From Pycnococcus provasolii (lineage: Eukaryota > Chlorophyta > Pseudoscourfieldiophyceae > Pseudoscourfieldiales), in contig CP150554.1 in the NCBI GenBank assembly GCA_049487715.1, positions 558,001 through 622,000 on the forward strand: 64,000 nucleotides of DNA. The letters are read 5' to 3'. How positions within the stretch are numbered: the first letter of the stretch is position 1; each line of letters opens with the position of its first letter. The translations under genes were made by a program, and so were the position numbers. The notes under the pieces were generated by a model. It made no database searches. It had not been told where the DNA came from and worked only from the letters and a program-made list of their open reading frames with translations. Positions 39,037 through 47,125 of this stretch are shown in pieces.

Positions 39037-39090
39037 CTCATACAGTAATGAAGTGTACTTGACTCTGTCCAGCGGTCGTCCATTCACACC
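39037..39090 (+). repeat. Shared 3' flanking motif, copy 1
   Basis: CTCATACAGTAATGAAGTGT-type sequence running to CGTCCATTCAC, 19 bp after the RPAP2 stop. It closely matches 40695-40745 and more loosely 58110-58144. See findings. Confidence 0.7.
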
Positions 39091-39180
39091 ATCCACTTTC
39101 ACCATTATAGCCCATTCACCGGTGCCATGCACTTCGCGTTTTTGTACATTGCGCAGGTGGTTTCGAAGGTTGTATCACTC

Positions 39181-39204
39181 TAACCCTAACCCTAAACCCT
39201 AACC
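39181..39204 (-). repeat. Telomere-like CCCTAA array
   Basis: TAACCCTAACCCTAAACCCTAACC between RPAP2 and the deacetylase gene, mixing CCCTAA and CCCTAAA units. Confidence 0.8.
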
Positions 39205-39272
39205 ATAGTCGTTTTCCTTTTCCTGATACTTTCTCCGTGGGAAATGAATAATTTCCTGCTCCCACTTTGGTG

Positions 39273-40685
39273 ATGATGCAAGCGATGGTGTCCGCCCAGA
39301 AGAAGCTGAGCAGTACGGGTCGTCGTTCAGGTCGCTGGAGGACGTCTGAGAGATGCCGTTGCCGTGCCGCTCAGGAGCTTGATAGTCTCAAGCTTTTGTA
39401 CGCCGCTTCGTCGGGGGACGGACACACGATGCCGGGCCACCCCGAGTGCTTCGCGCGATCAAACGCCGCCCTAAACGGACTCAACACAGCACTCGAAGAA
39501 GCCAACCAAGCAACGGTCAACGACGCTTCGACGCCGCGAGACCTTGAACAATTAAAGAACGCGCTGGCGAACGGCGTCGACTACGACGAAGCGGCGGATG
39601 AACTGCTCCAGCTCGTTCACGTTCCGGCGTACGTTGAGGGGCTCAGAGAACTTCTACCTCGAGCGAGAGAAGCGGGATGCATGACGATAGAAACGGGTGG
39701 GCCAACGTATTTCACTCCGTACAGCGTCATGGCTGCAGTTTCCGCAGTCGGTGCCGCGTGCGCGGTGGCCGACGAAATCGTAGCCTTCAACAACGCGGCG
39801 GTTTCCACGCCCGCGGGGCTTGTGCTCACGCGTCCACCAGGCCACCACGCCGTGCCAGGCGGACCAAAGGGATTCTGCCTTTACAACGGCGCAGCTGTCG
39901 TGGCGCGCCACGTTCAGCAAAAGCACAACTGTGACAAGGTTGTGGTGATAGACTTTGACGTTCACTACGGAAACGGGACGGCTGACGCATTTAGAGACGA
40001 CTCCTCAGTTCTATACGCTTCCATGCATCAGGAGCGCATTTTCCCGTTCGAGGGGAATATCGATGAAGTGGGACAAGGAGAAGGAGAAGGATGCAATCTA
40101 GCGCTGCCGCTACCAGCTGGCACGGGCCGAACACTTGCGTTCGAAAGCTGGGATACGGTCATAGCTCCAAAGGCGAGAGAGTTTCTGCGCGATGCGAAAA
40201 AAGGCTTCGTCGTCATCAGCGCAGGCTTTGACGCGCACTTCCTCGACCCGACTGCGCAGTTCATGTGGGATGCCTCCGACTACTATCACCTCGCGCGGCG
40301 GGCGAGAGAACTGGCTGGCGAGTGCGCCGGCGGACGCCTTCTTTACATTATGGAAGGTGGATATCACGTGGACAATGGCAATGAAGCATCCCGTGGCGTC
40401 GGCGGCGCGCTTGGCGTGAGCATTGCAGAGCTGACGCGCTCCACGCTCGGCCTTGCTTCGCTCGAGGAGACTCTCGCGGCGCGTGGCAACCAGGTGGAGG
40501 CAAGTGCGCCGGAGAAGAAGGCTGGCCTGTTTGGCAATATGTTCGGTGGTGGTGGCGGCGGCGCGAAGGTCGACCCGGTGGAGGCGTCGCGTTTCGCGCT
40601 TTACGGGAGAGCGCCGCGTCCTGACGAGCCTATGGAGTTGGGCATGGACATATTGCACCGTGCGCGGCAGATTCACGGCATCTAG
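39273..40685 (+). CDS. Histone deacetylase-superfamily (class II-like) enzyme
   Basis: Zinc amidohydrolase of the arginase/deacetylase fold that removes acetyl or related groups from lysines, polyamines or small amines. Seen: HTMPGHPECFAR at the start of the domain, LTRPPGHHAVPGGPKGFC near 186 (catalytic His pair), VVIDFDVHYGNGT near 227 and SAGFDAH near 318 (zinc Asp/His/Asp), and MEGGYH near 361 (transition-state Tyr). The N-terminal 35 residues are Arg/Ser/Met-rich and could target an organelle. A Gly-rich loop (FGGGGGGAKV) and 60 further residues extend the C-terminus. ATG 39273, with 39276 next. The substrate is unresolved. Confidence 0.88.
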   Translation: MMQAMVSAQKKLSSTGRRSGRWRTSERCRCRAAQELDSLKLLYAASSGDGHTMPGHPECFARSNAALNGLNTALEEANQATVNDASTPRDLEQLKNALANGVDYDEAADELLQLVHVPAYVEGLRELLPRAREAGCMTIETGGPTYFTPYSVMAAVSAVGAACAVADEIVAFNNAAVSTPAGLVLTRPPGHHAVPGGPKGFCLYNGAAVVARHVQQKHNCDKVVVIDFDVHYGNGTADAFRDDSSVLYASMHQERIFPFEGNIDEVGQGEGEGCNLALPLPAGTGRTLAFESWDTVIAPKAREFLRDAKKGFVVISAGFDAHFLDPTAQFMWDASDYYHLARRARELAGECAGGRLLYIMEGGYHVDNGNEASRGVGGALGVSIAELTRSTLGLASLEETLAARGNQVEASAPEKKAGLFGNMFGGGGGGAKVDPVEASRFALYGRAPRPDEPMELGMDILHRARQIHGI

Positions 40686-40694
40686 CTGAGATCC

Positions 40695-40745
40695 CTCATT
40701 CAGTAATGAAGTGTACTTTACTCTGTCCAGCGGTTGTCCATTCAC
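40695..40745 (+). repeat. Shared 3' flanking motif, copy 2
   Basis: CTCATTCAGTAATGAAGTGT... to TTGTCCATTCAC, starting 10 bp after the deacetylase stop; about 90 percent identical to 39037-39087 by eye. Confidence 0.7.
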
Positions 40746-41055
40746 TAGTACTGGATGGCGTCTGAGCCGTCTGCCTCCTATTGTGAGAAAAAGAAGGAGA
40801 GCGCATAGCCCTCACCCGGAGGCGGAGCGACGCCATTGGCGCCATGCGTGCTGCGCGTGCTGCGTCTTGTAACGCCCGCATTTGCAGAATGGCTCACCCC
40901 GCCCAGGACAGGAGGACACGCACGCAAAGGGGGAACTCCAAACCCCGAACGACCGAATAAAGCTTGGGTCGACCAAACTCACCTCACCCAGTCACCTGAC
41001 GCCTGGCCCACTCATCTCCAGATTCCTCGCTCTCATACATTCGCATTTCGAACGT

Positions 41056-41757
41056 ATGGCGGCCGCATCTCGTGGTGTCGCGCATGGACGACGAGTCGTC
41101 GTGGACGTGGTGTCGGACACGATCTGACCGTGGTGCTTCGTGGGCAAGCGCCGCCTCGCGTCGGCGCTCGCCTTGGTCGCGACCCGCCACCCTGAGAGGG
41201 AGTCTCAGTCAGGGGGAGGAGTCCAAGTGCGATGGAGGCCGTTCACGCTCGACCCCACGCTCCCGCCTGGGTCAGGCATGAACAAAAGGGAACTGTACGA
41301 GCGTAAGTTTGGCGCTCGTGCGCCTGCCATCGTCGAGGCAATGACGGCGACGTTCGCGGAAATGGGGGAGACGTACTCCATCGGGGGAAATGTCGGCGAC
41401 ACATTCGACTCGCACCGGCTGCTCGCATACGCCGAAAGCCTTGACGACGACTATGCCACGCAAAACGCGCTCGTCGAAGAACTGTTCAAGGACTACTTCA
41501 CGCGCGAGAAGTGTGTATCTGACCGCGACGTGTTGCTAGCGGCGGCACAGGCGGTGGGTTTGCAAGACGCCGCCAAGGTGCTTGACGACCAGACCGCGTT
41601 CGCTGATACGGTGGAGGACCAAAAGCGCGCCTTCGCCGGTCGTCACCAGATTCGCGGCGTTCCTTATTTTATTATCGACGGCAAGTACCACCTTAGCGGC
41701 GCACAGCCTCCCGACATTCTTGCTGAGGCGATTGAGGAGGCTATTGGCGTCGCATAA
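41056..41757 (+). CDS. FrnE/DsbA-family thiol oxidoreductase, putative selenoprotein (UPWC)
   Basis: From ATG 41056 the frame reads VVVDVVSDTI, then TGA at 41125-41127, then PWCFVGKRRLASALAL and on without further stops to 41757. FrnE-type DsbA proteins have C-P-W-C exactly here, followed by V-G-K-R-R-L/F. The TGA therefore replaces the first, nucleophilic Cys, and Sec-x-x-Cys is the natural reading. Downstream the family body is intact: RWRPFTLDPTLPP, NKRELYERKFG, FDSHRLLAYAE and the cis-Pro loop RGVPYFIIDG. The protein is about 233 residues, normal for the family. A candidate SECIS stem lies in the 3' region (41881-41945). The alternative is a simple nonsense mutation. Confidence 0.75.
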
Positions 41758-41821
41758 TCACGCCCGTCGTTCCGTCCGGTGGCTGACGGTAAAGGCGGAG
41801 AAGGAAACTGCACCCAGGTGC

Positions 41822-41853
41822 TCATAAAATATCCTTCTCCTGATATTTTATGA
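41822..41853 (+). terminator. 12-bp perfect hairpin in the 3' flank
   Basis: Arms TCATAAAATATC and GATATTTTATGA around an 8-nt pyrimidine loop, followed by AAAAAAATAG, about 65 bp after the selenoprotein-like gene's stop. It could mark the RNA 3' end or stabilise it; function is inferred. The spacing and sequence do not fit a SECIS. Confidence 0.4.
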
Positions 41854-41880
41854 AAAAAATAGTCGAGAGAGTGGTGTTCC

Positions 41881-41945
41881 ACGTGACGCACGCCGCGACG
41901 AAAATCAAGTTGTTCTATCGAGAACACGTTGCGGTCGAGCAGATT
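41881..41945 (+). promoter_or_regulatory. Candidate SECIS element
   Basis: GTGAC, then a 9-bp stem GCCGCGACG/CGTTGCGGT (two wobble pairs), an unpaired AAAA-containing segment, a 6-bp upper stem TGTTCT/AGAACA with an ATCG loop, and CGAG on the 3' side. The order resembles a form-2 SECIS with GUGA...AA...GA, 125 bp after the stop. The weakness is 4-5 unpaired bases on the 5' side between GTGA and the stem, so the quartet is not symmetric. Confidence 0.3.
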
Positions 41946-42040
41946 CTCACGCTCCTCCTTATCATCTAAAAATGTAAAACACGCTCAATTTTTAGCCGTG
42001 ATTGCTCTGCTCGGTTGTCTAATGAGTTTTTATAACGAGA

Positions 42041-42817
42041 TTACAGATCCAAACGGTCTCTCTCAATCCACGGGTCGTATTCTGGGTGCCGCTTCCACCC
42101 TTTGCCCCACCTGGCGGGAATGCGTCCAGGTCGACGCGTGGCTGGCCTCCACTTGTCGAGACCGTAGTCGATAGGTCCCACCTGCCCGTCGCGATTTCTC
42201 TGCTTGAGCTGCTTGCGTATGTCCCCGATGGTTCCCGGCTGGTACACGGCACCTGACACGGGATCCTTGTAAATGGTTGTCGGCAAACCAGGTCCTTTTT
42301 GCCACGGGTTCCTGCGTACGCGACCACGCCTCTTGCTGATTTTTTTCTTCGGCACGGCGAAGACGATCGACGGAATCAGGTCTGAAAGCAGGGAATCAGT
42401 CGTCCTTCGGTGCGCCGCGAGTCTGTCTTTGAGCAAATCCAACGCCGTGTTTGGCTGCTGAAGATGTTGATGCTGGTGTCGCGAGTTTCGATTGGTATGT
42501 GTCTTATTAGGCAACGACCACGGCGTCATCATCCCCGACACCGATCCCGACGAGGGGTACGACTGCCACCACTCCGCTGCGCCAAGACCACGAAGAGGAG
42601 GATGTGGGAGCAAGGCCCTGGGACCATTAGAAACACCAACCCCAAACCAACTAGAAACACCCGAAGCACGAGCGGCAAAGGCGAAGTTCAAAGCAGGAGA
42701 AGAATCAGAAGGAACAAGGCTGTAAGCCCTACTACCCCGACCTAACGAACCGGACATGGACATGGACATGGACATGGACGACCGCAGGAACGACACCCAG
42801 GACATCGTCGCCGCCAT
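42041..42817 (-). CDS. mrpL32: Mitochondrial ribosomal protein bL32m
   Basis: The 258-aa frame has a Ser/Met/Arg-rich N-terminus with an (MS)n run from a CATGGA repeat, a likely mitochondrial presequence. The L32 signature is IVFAVPKKKISKRRGRVRRNPW at about residues 150-171 (basic P-K-K-K-x-S-K-x-R-x-R-x-R-R), the form seen in L32 just after the matrix-processing site. The C-terminal 80 residues (TIYKDPVSGAVYQPGT, WKRHPEYDPWIERD) are an extension not typical of bacterial L32. ATG 42817. It is convergent with the selenoprotein-like gene. Confidence 0.7.
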   Translation of the reverse strand: MAATMSWVSFLRSSMSMSMSMSGSLGRGSRAYSLVPSDSSPALNFAFAARASGVSSWFGVGVSNGPRALLPHPPLRGLGAAEWWQSYPSSGSVSGMMTPWSLPNKTHTNRNSRHQHQHLQQPNTALDLLKDRLAAHRRTTDSLLSDLIPSIVFAVPKKKISKRRGRVRRNPWQKGPGLPTTIYKDPVSGAVYQPGTIGDIRKQLKQRNRDGQVGPIDYGLDKWRPATRRPGRIPARWGKGWKRHPEYDPWIERDRLDL

Positions 42818-42944
42818 GATTCCTCACGACGTGGAAAATGAAACAGAACTGGAAAATGAACAAGGCCAACAAGAGATAACCTTAATAGGGGATACCTGGC
42901 ACCTGGTAGCCGGGTAGGGTACGGAGATAGGCCCCCTGAGAACC

Positions 42945-42995
42945 ACCTAACCCTAAGGGTAACCCTAACCCTAACCCTAACTTTAAAACCCTAAC
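42945..42995 (-). repeat. Telomere-like CCCTAA array
   Basis: Three perfect CCCTAA units at 42961-42981 flanked by degenerate ones. Confidence 0.8.
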
Positions 42996-43257
42996 TTCAC
43001 CTTGGAAAAGTAATGTAAACCCGAACCCGCGTACCACTATCGTAGTCCCTTTCTTTCCTCCCCTCCTTCGAGCTCAAGGCTGTCGAAGTCTGTCCCCCTC
43101 CATTTGCATTTGGCAACGAGGCTCGTTCTCGTTCTCCCCTCGGCCTTGCATAACTAGTTCTACAGTAGGAAGAGTGGCCTTGCATCGAGGTCACTCACGA
43201 GCACGGTCAGGTGTTGTAAGAATACCCCGCGTGCGGCCGAGGAAAAGGAAAAGGAAA

Positions 43258-43277
43258 GGGTTAGGGTTAGGGTTAGG
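43258..43277 (+). repeat. Telomere-like TTAGGG array
   Basis: Three GGGTTA units between the two copies of the duplicated block, in the opposite orientation to the array at 42961. Confidence 0.8.
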
Positions 43278-43533
43278 CACACCCAGTTGACCTTGCACAC
43301 AACACAGTCTTGCATGCCCCCTCCATTTAAGTTCCATTTGGCAACCTCCATTTGGCAACGAGGCTCGTTCTCCCCTCGGCCTTGCATAGACTAACTAGTT
43401 CTACAGTAGGAAGAGTGGCCTTGCATCGAGGTCACGTCCCGTCTTTCTCCCTTCGTTCCCCCTTCATTTCAATAAAAAGTAGTTCACGTGTCGTCTCCAT
43501 CATTCTTCTCCCCAATAGGTACACTGCTTTGTC

Positions 43534-44709
43534 ATGCCTCCTGCTTCTGCTCATTCACCACAAAGAAGTCGTCATCATCATAAGTCTTCCTCGTCCTCGT
43601 CTCAGGCTCAGGCTCAGGGGGCCGTTCACGTTAATTCTTTTAAGTCTTCTTTCGGTTTGAGTGCCGTTGATTTCGAAGGACACGTCAAACTCATAAGCAG
43701 TGAGGTTCAAGCAGTCGTGGACGCCACGACGCCTGACGGGTGGAAATTCGATATTCATGCAACCTGCGAAGTTGGGGCGGGTGCAAGAGCAACTGTCACG
43801 CTCACCAAGCAGTTCGGAGAAGTGCCCGCCGTTCAAGTCGCGCCGGAAATGCCGACGAGAACAGGAACCGCGCCGACGCTGTTTCGACTCGTCGCTGTGC
43901 CGCACGAAGATGTCATCAGGTTCACCGACGACGACGAAGAGAGAGAAAAAGTGCGCACGGACGTCGGGAAACAGGCCGCCGATGGGGACTTCCTCGACGA
44001 GGCGGCGTGCTTGCGATTTCGAGCGGCGTCTGGAGTCAGAGAGCCGTGCCTGCCAAGGTTCGTCGCGCTCATGTTCCGCGCCGTGCTCGCAAACTTGCAG
44101 AGAAAACATGCCGACGAAGTGTGGGGAGGATTCTGCAACGGCCACAGGCTAACGGCACCGGCTGATGACAAGTACATTCTTGCGTCAACGCTAGAACAGT
44201 GCTACCGTGTGCGCGACACGGGATTCGCCGTCAATGCCGGCGACTTAGCGGCGCGTCTTAGGCTTGACCTGCCAGATAACGAGCACCTCAAGCCCGTGCA
44301 GATGAACCCACGGCGCGAACGAGCTTCAAGGAGGCGCAAGATTGAAGTGAGCGGGTTTGTGAAGCAGGAGCCGGAGTCTGCCGAAGACTATGTGCCGCCG
44401 CCCCCTCCTCCGGCACACATGCAGTTGCTTAGCTTTCTGCGCGAACGATTCGTGGAACACAACGCGATTCCGGATAAGGAGAACGCGTTTGCGGTCATCT
44501 GCAAGCCCTTTCTCATCGAGAAGCTCGCGATGCTGCTCCACTCGCTCTGGGAGTGGACGGAGCAGAAGACGTGGGAGACTATCGAGACGCTCGTCGAAAA
44601 GGGCTACGTGGTGCGCGACGACCATCACCCACTGCTGCTTGACGAGACACCGACGGGTGGTTGGCGACGTGCGTGGGAGTTTTATTTGGTATACGAGTAT
44701 TTAAAATAA
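43534..44709 (+). CDS. Hypothetical protein, no recognised family
   Basis: 391 aa from ATG 43534. The N-terminus is His/Ser-rich and disordered. A folded region (about 30-260) starts VHVNSFKSSFGLSAVDFEGHV and includes FRAVLANLQRKHADEVWGGF. A basic linker (RRERASRRRKIEVSGFVKQEPE) and a Pro run are followed by a helical C-terminal domain (about 300-391) ending AWEFYLVYEYLK. The basic linker plus VKQEPE resembles nuclear proteins with sumoylation sites, a weak hint only. There is no membrane segment or catalytic motif. Good codon use and length support a real gene. Confidence 0.55.
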   Translation: MPPASAHSPQRSRHHHKSSSSSSQAQAQGAVHVNSFKSSFGLSAVDFEGHVKLISSEVQAVVDATTPDGWKFDIHATCEVGAGARATVTLTKQFGEVPAVQVAPEMPTRTGTAPTLFRLVAVPHEDVIRFTDDDEEREKVRTDVGKQAADGDFLDEAACLRFRAASGVREPCLPRFVALMFRAVLANLQRKHADEVWGGFCNGHRLTAPADDKYILASTLEQCYRVRDTGFAVNAGDLAARLRLDLPDNEHLKPVQMNPRRERASRRRKIEVSGFVKQEPESAEDYVPPPPPPAHMQLLSFLRERFVEHNAIPDKENAFAVICKPFLIEKLAMLLHSLWEWTEQKTWETIETLVEKGYVVRDDHHPLLLDETPTGGWRRAWEFYLVYEYLK

Positions 44710-44770
44710 GTAATAATAATATACAGAAGATAACGTGTTACAAGAGGAGTGTACATTACATGGTATTCAT

Positions 44771-45631
44771 CTACAAGCGCGCGTCTTCAACATCCTCGTT
44801 CGTTGGCGACAATGTTGTGGAGCACACGTCGGCCGCCGCCTCGCGTGAATCCCACGTGTGCACGCCAAATGCGCTTCCGATAAGAAGCACATACGTCCAC
44901 TGAATTAGAGGTCCTGCTCGTCGCGTGTAGTATGTTTCACTGGTGAGCGCGAAGGTGACCGCGCTCGCGACAGCAACACAGCAACCGGATAACACGATGG
45001 CAAGTTTTGCACGGTGCCTGAGGGCGAGACGATTCCACGCTTCTACCACAGATGTGGTGCAACCTTGCACCTCGTACCGTATCACTGCTTGCCACACTTG
45101 TAGAGTGTGCGTTGATGTGAATAAAAAGAAGCAGAATGCCGCTAACGTATGCGCAGAAGTGAAGTCCGCGACAGAAAAGATTCCAACCGCAGCGAGCCCC
45201 AAGCAAGCAAGGCCAGCGTGCACGTGCTCGCATGGGCTTACGCAGCAGCCGCAGCACGGCTTCGTCTTAAGAGCAGCGGCGTGCACGTTGCGGTGCAAGT
45301 GAATGAGAGCGACGAACCCGACGATGGCGGTGAGCGACAAACCTACAGCGAAGATGTAGTATTCAGGCGCGAGCGCGCCTGTGAACGAGATGGTTGGCCA
45401 GGCGTCGGCCCACGTCTCTGTGCAGTGTTTGTGTACGAGTTGCTCCTTGCTTAAGGCATCAGCATCTTCTCTTCTGTTGTTGTTGTTGTCTCCCGTCCAC
45501 TGAGCACGTATGCACACGTCCACGCACGTATGCGATTTTCCATAGAACGTGCTGAAGGACGCGGTGACGGTGATGGCGGCCAAGGCGATAGCGAGGACGA
45601 ATACGGGAGGCGTCGGCCATGGCGACGACAT
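44771..45631 (-). CDS. Multi-pass membrane protein, Frag1/DRAM/Sfk1-like
   Basis: 286 aa from ATG 45631 with about six hydrophobic segments. Between the first two lies WPTISFTGALAPEYYIFAVG, the family's P-x-I-S-x-T-G...P-E hallmark, followed by segments around GLACLGLAAVGIFSVADF and THTLQVWQAVIRYE. Proteins of this family act in GPI-anchor lipid remodelling (PGAP2/CWH43) or in lysosomal/autophagy membranes (DRAM). Which applies here is not deducible. The upstream flank is interrupted 68 bp before the start by the tyrosine-recombinase element. Confidence 0.65.
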   Translation of the reverse strand: MSSPWPTPPVFVLAIALAAITVTASFSTFYGKSHTCVDVCIRAQWTGDNNNNRREDADALSKEQLVHKHCTETWADAWPTISFTGALAPEYYIFAVGLSLTAIVGFVALIHLHRNVHAAALKTKPCCGCCVSPCEHVHAGLACLGLAAVGIFSVADFTSAHTLAAFCFFLFTSTHTLQVWQAVIRYEVQGCTTSVVEAWNRLALRHRAKLAIVLSGCCVAVASAVTFALTSETYYTRRAGPLIQWTYVLLIGSAFGVHTWDSREAAADVCSTTLSPTNEDVEDARL

Positions 45632-45698
45632 GCGGAACAATCGCTTTTTCCGGCCGCAAAACGTGCCTGCAAGAGCCGGCGGGTTAGGGTAGAGCTGG

Positions 45699-45721
45699 TT
45701 AGGAGGGGAAGTCAAGTGCCA
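45699..45721 (-). repeat. Split direct repeat B2
   Basis: 23 bp identical to 45923-45945 (begins TTAGGAGGGGAAGTCAAG). Confidence 0.9.
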
Positions 45722-45798
45722 AAAAGTCAGATGTTTATTACTGTGTCCAAAACCCGAAAGTCACGTTTGGCCCCCCTCGACAAGGGAGGGTGGGTTGG

Positions 45799-45927
45799 GA
45801 TGTCGACGCAAGGTGCGGCGACAAAAGCACAGGATGCCACGCCCAGGCCGCGGCAGGAGAAGGGAGCCCGCCCGCCCGCCCGAAGGAAGGAAGGGAAAAA
45901 ACCCAACCCTGCTAACGCCTGATTAGG
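45799..45927 (-). repeat. Split direct repeat A2
   Basis: 129 bp identical to 47784-47912; its last 5 bp (TTAGG, 45923-45927) are shared with B1. Confidence 0.93.
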
Positions 45928-45945
45928 AGGGGAAGTCAAGTGCCA
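45923..45945 (-). repeat. Split direct repeat B1
   Basis: Identical to 45699-45721. It encodes the last residues of the recombinase (ALDFPS and stop). Confidence 0.9.
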
Positions 45946-47125
45946 TGTTATCGGCGAGCGGTAAGATCAGCCAGTCGAAGAAAAAGCGGCCGGCGTAAGT
46001 AGGCGGCGTGGCTCGGCTGATGTAGTGCTGCGATAAGCGTTTCGAGTCCACGGCCCATCCGCCGAGGAACTCGATTTTGCTGCGCGGAAGGGGAACCATT
46101 TCCGCAGCAGACGCGCCACCAGAGCGAAGAGAGCGCGCCGTGTACACGCGCCCCTCTGGCGGCTGCAGGCTGACAGTGGTCAGCGCTGTACCGAGCATGC
46201 GGCCGAGGGCGTCACCAAAATTAGTTTTTTCGGTGAAGCGCTCGCCCGGAAGCTCAAAGAAATGCGTCGCGGTGGGGTAGACAGCTGCGCGCGCGGCTGT
46301 GAAGTTGCGCAGCGCAGTAGCCAAGCCCGCAAAACGGCGCGGGAATGACAGCGGAAATCGGCCCGGCTGGTTGCGGTCGATTCCGTGGTCGGTTTTGACG
46401 TGCTGACGCGTGACCGTCACACAATGTGCGGCGGAATCGGGGTCAGCTGTCAGATCTGTTGTAGGCAACAGAAGAATGGAGATGGGCCGCGACATCGTCA
46501 TGAAACAGATGGCGACGGCGAGGAGAGCCCGCAGCAGCGAAAGATTATCCGCAGCAGAAGCTGCTGTCGCTCCCAAAGCACATGCTCTGTCATAGATTGC
46601 TTTGGCGACAGTCGCAGGAAGCGGCAGTTCGTGCGGCGAAGGCTCAATCTCCTCCTGCATGTTCACCAGCCCTGATTTCGCGCGGTTAAACAGCCATCCT
46701 TCACAGGGTCCCGGAAGACCGAGATCCTTGAAAAACTGGTTGATTCCCGAGAAATAAGGCTTGGCTGACGAAATTTGCACAGTCCCACGCTGCGCCAGCC
46801 ACGTTAGGAAATGTGCAGCATCAGCCGGAGTGATCTGCAGTGGATCCAACTCCAGTTCGGCGCAGTATTCAAATAGGTGGTTGATTCCCGTTTGATACGA
46901 CTCGTAAGTCTTGGGTGCACGCGAAGCAGAGATAGCCATCAGCAGGAGATCGGAAGTGTCTCTGCCGGCCAGTTCTGGTTCCCATGCAGCGTGGATGGCG
47001 TCTGCCCACGGAGCCACACGAAGCGGCGGCCGCAGGTCATACTTTATCCGTTGCGGCAGCGTACGTCGACTGTTAAACGCACGATGCCAGTTGCCCCTGT
47101 GGCTGGGCAGTGCGTCGCGGCTCAC
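45923..47125 (-). CDS. Tyrosine recombinase of the split-repeat element
   Basis: 400-residue frame. The N-terminal SAM-like DNA-binding part contains APKTYESYQTGINHLFEYC and ADAAHFLTWLA. The catalytic part contains FMTMSRPISILLL (first Arg region), YTARSLRSGGASAAEM (H-x-x-R box, with Arg where His is expected: R-S-L-R), then FLGGWAVDS and SQHYI (nucleophile Tyr). It resembles DIRS/Ngaro recombinases. The frame opens at a GTG overlapping the TGA of ORF1 (GTGA), with no nearby ATG, suggesting frameshifting, reinitiation or a fusion product. The stop lies in repeat B1. The His-to-Arg change could reduce activity. Confidence 0.85.
   Translation of the reverse strand: MSRDALPSHRGNWHRAFNSRRTLPQRIKYDLRPPLRVAPWADAIHAAWEPELAGRDTSDLLLMAISASRAPKTYESYQTGINHLFEYCAELELDPLQITPADAAHFLTWLAQRGTVQISSAKPYFSGINQFFKDLGLPGPCEGWLFNRAKSGLVNMQEEIEPSPHELPLPATVAKAIYDRACALGATAASAADNLSLLRALLAVAICFMTMSRPISILLLPTTDLTADPDSAAHCVTVTRQHVKTDHGIDRNQPGRFPLSFPRRFAGLATALRNFTAARAAVYPTATHFFELPGERFTEKTNFGDALGRMLGTALTTVSLQPPEGRVYTARSLRSGGASAAEMVPLPRSKIEFLGGWAVDSKRLSQHYISRATPPTYAGRFFFDWLILPLADNMALDFPS

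Larger units (their letters stand above)
42818..43533. other. Intergenic region with duplicated block and telomere-like arrays
   Basis: CCCTAA arrays at about 42945-42995 and TTAGGG units at 43258-43277. A block (CTCCATTTGGCAACGAGGCT... to CATCGAGGTCAC) occurs twice, at about 43095-43197 and 43319-43436, bracketing the TTAGGG units. No gene is seen. Confidence 0.6.

Noticed and set aside
41125-41127. TGA in the FrnE-like gene taken as an ordinary stop with a pseudogene behind it
   Set aside because: The downstream 210 codons are intact and conserved, and the codon falls precisely on the redox Cys position; recoding fits better, though not proven.
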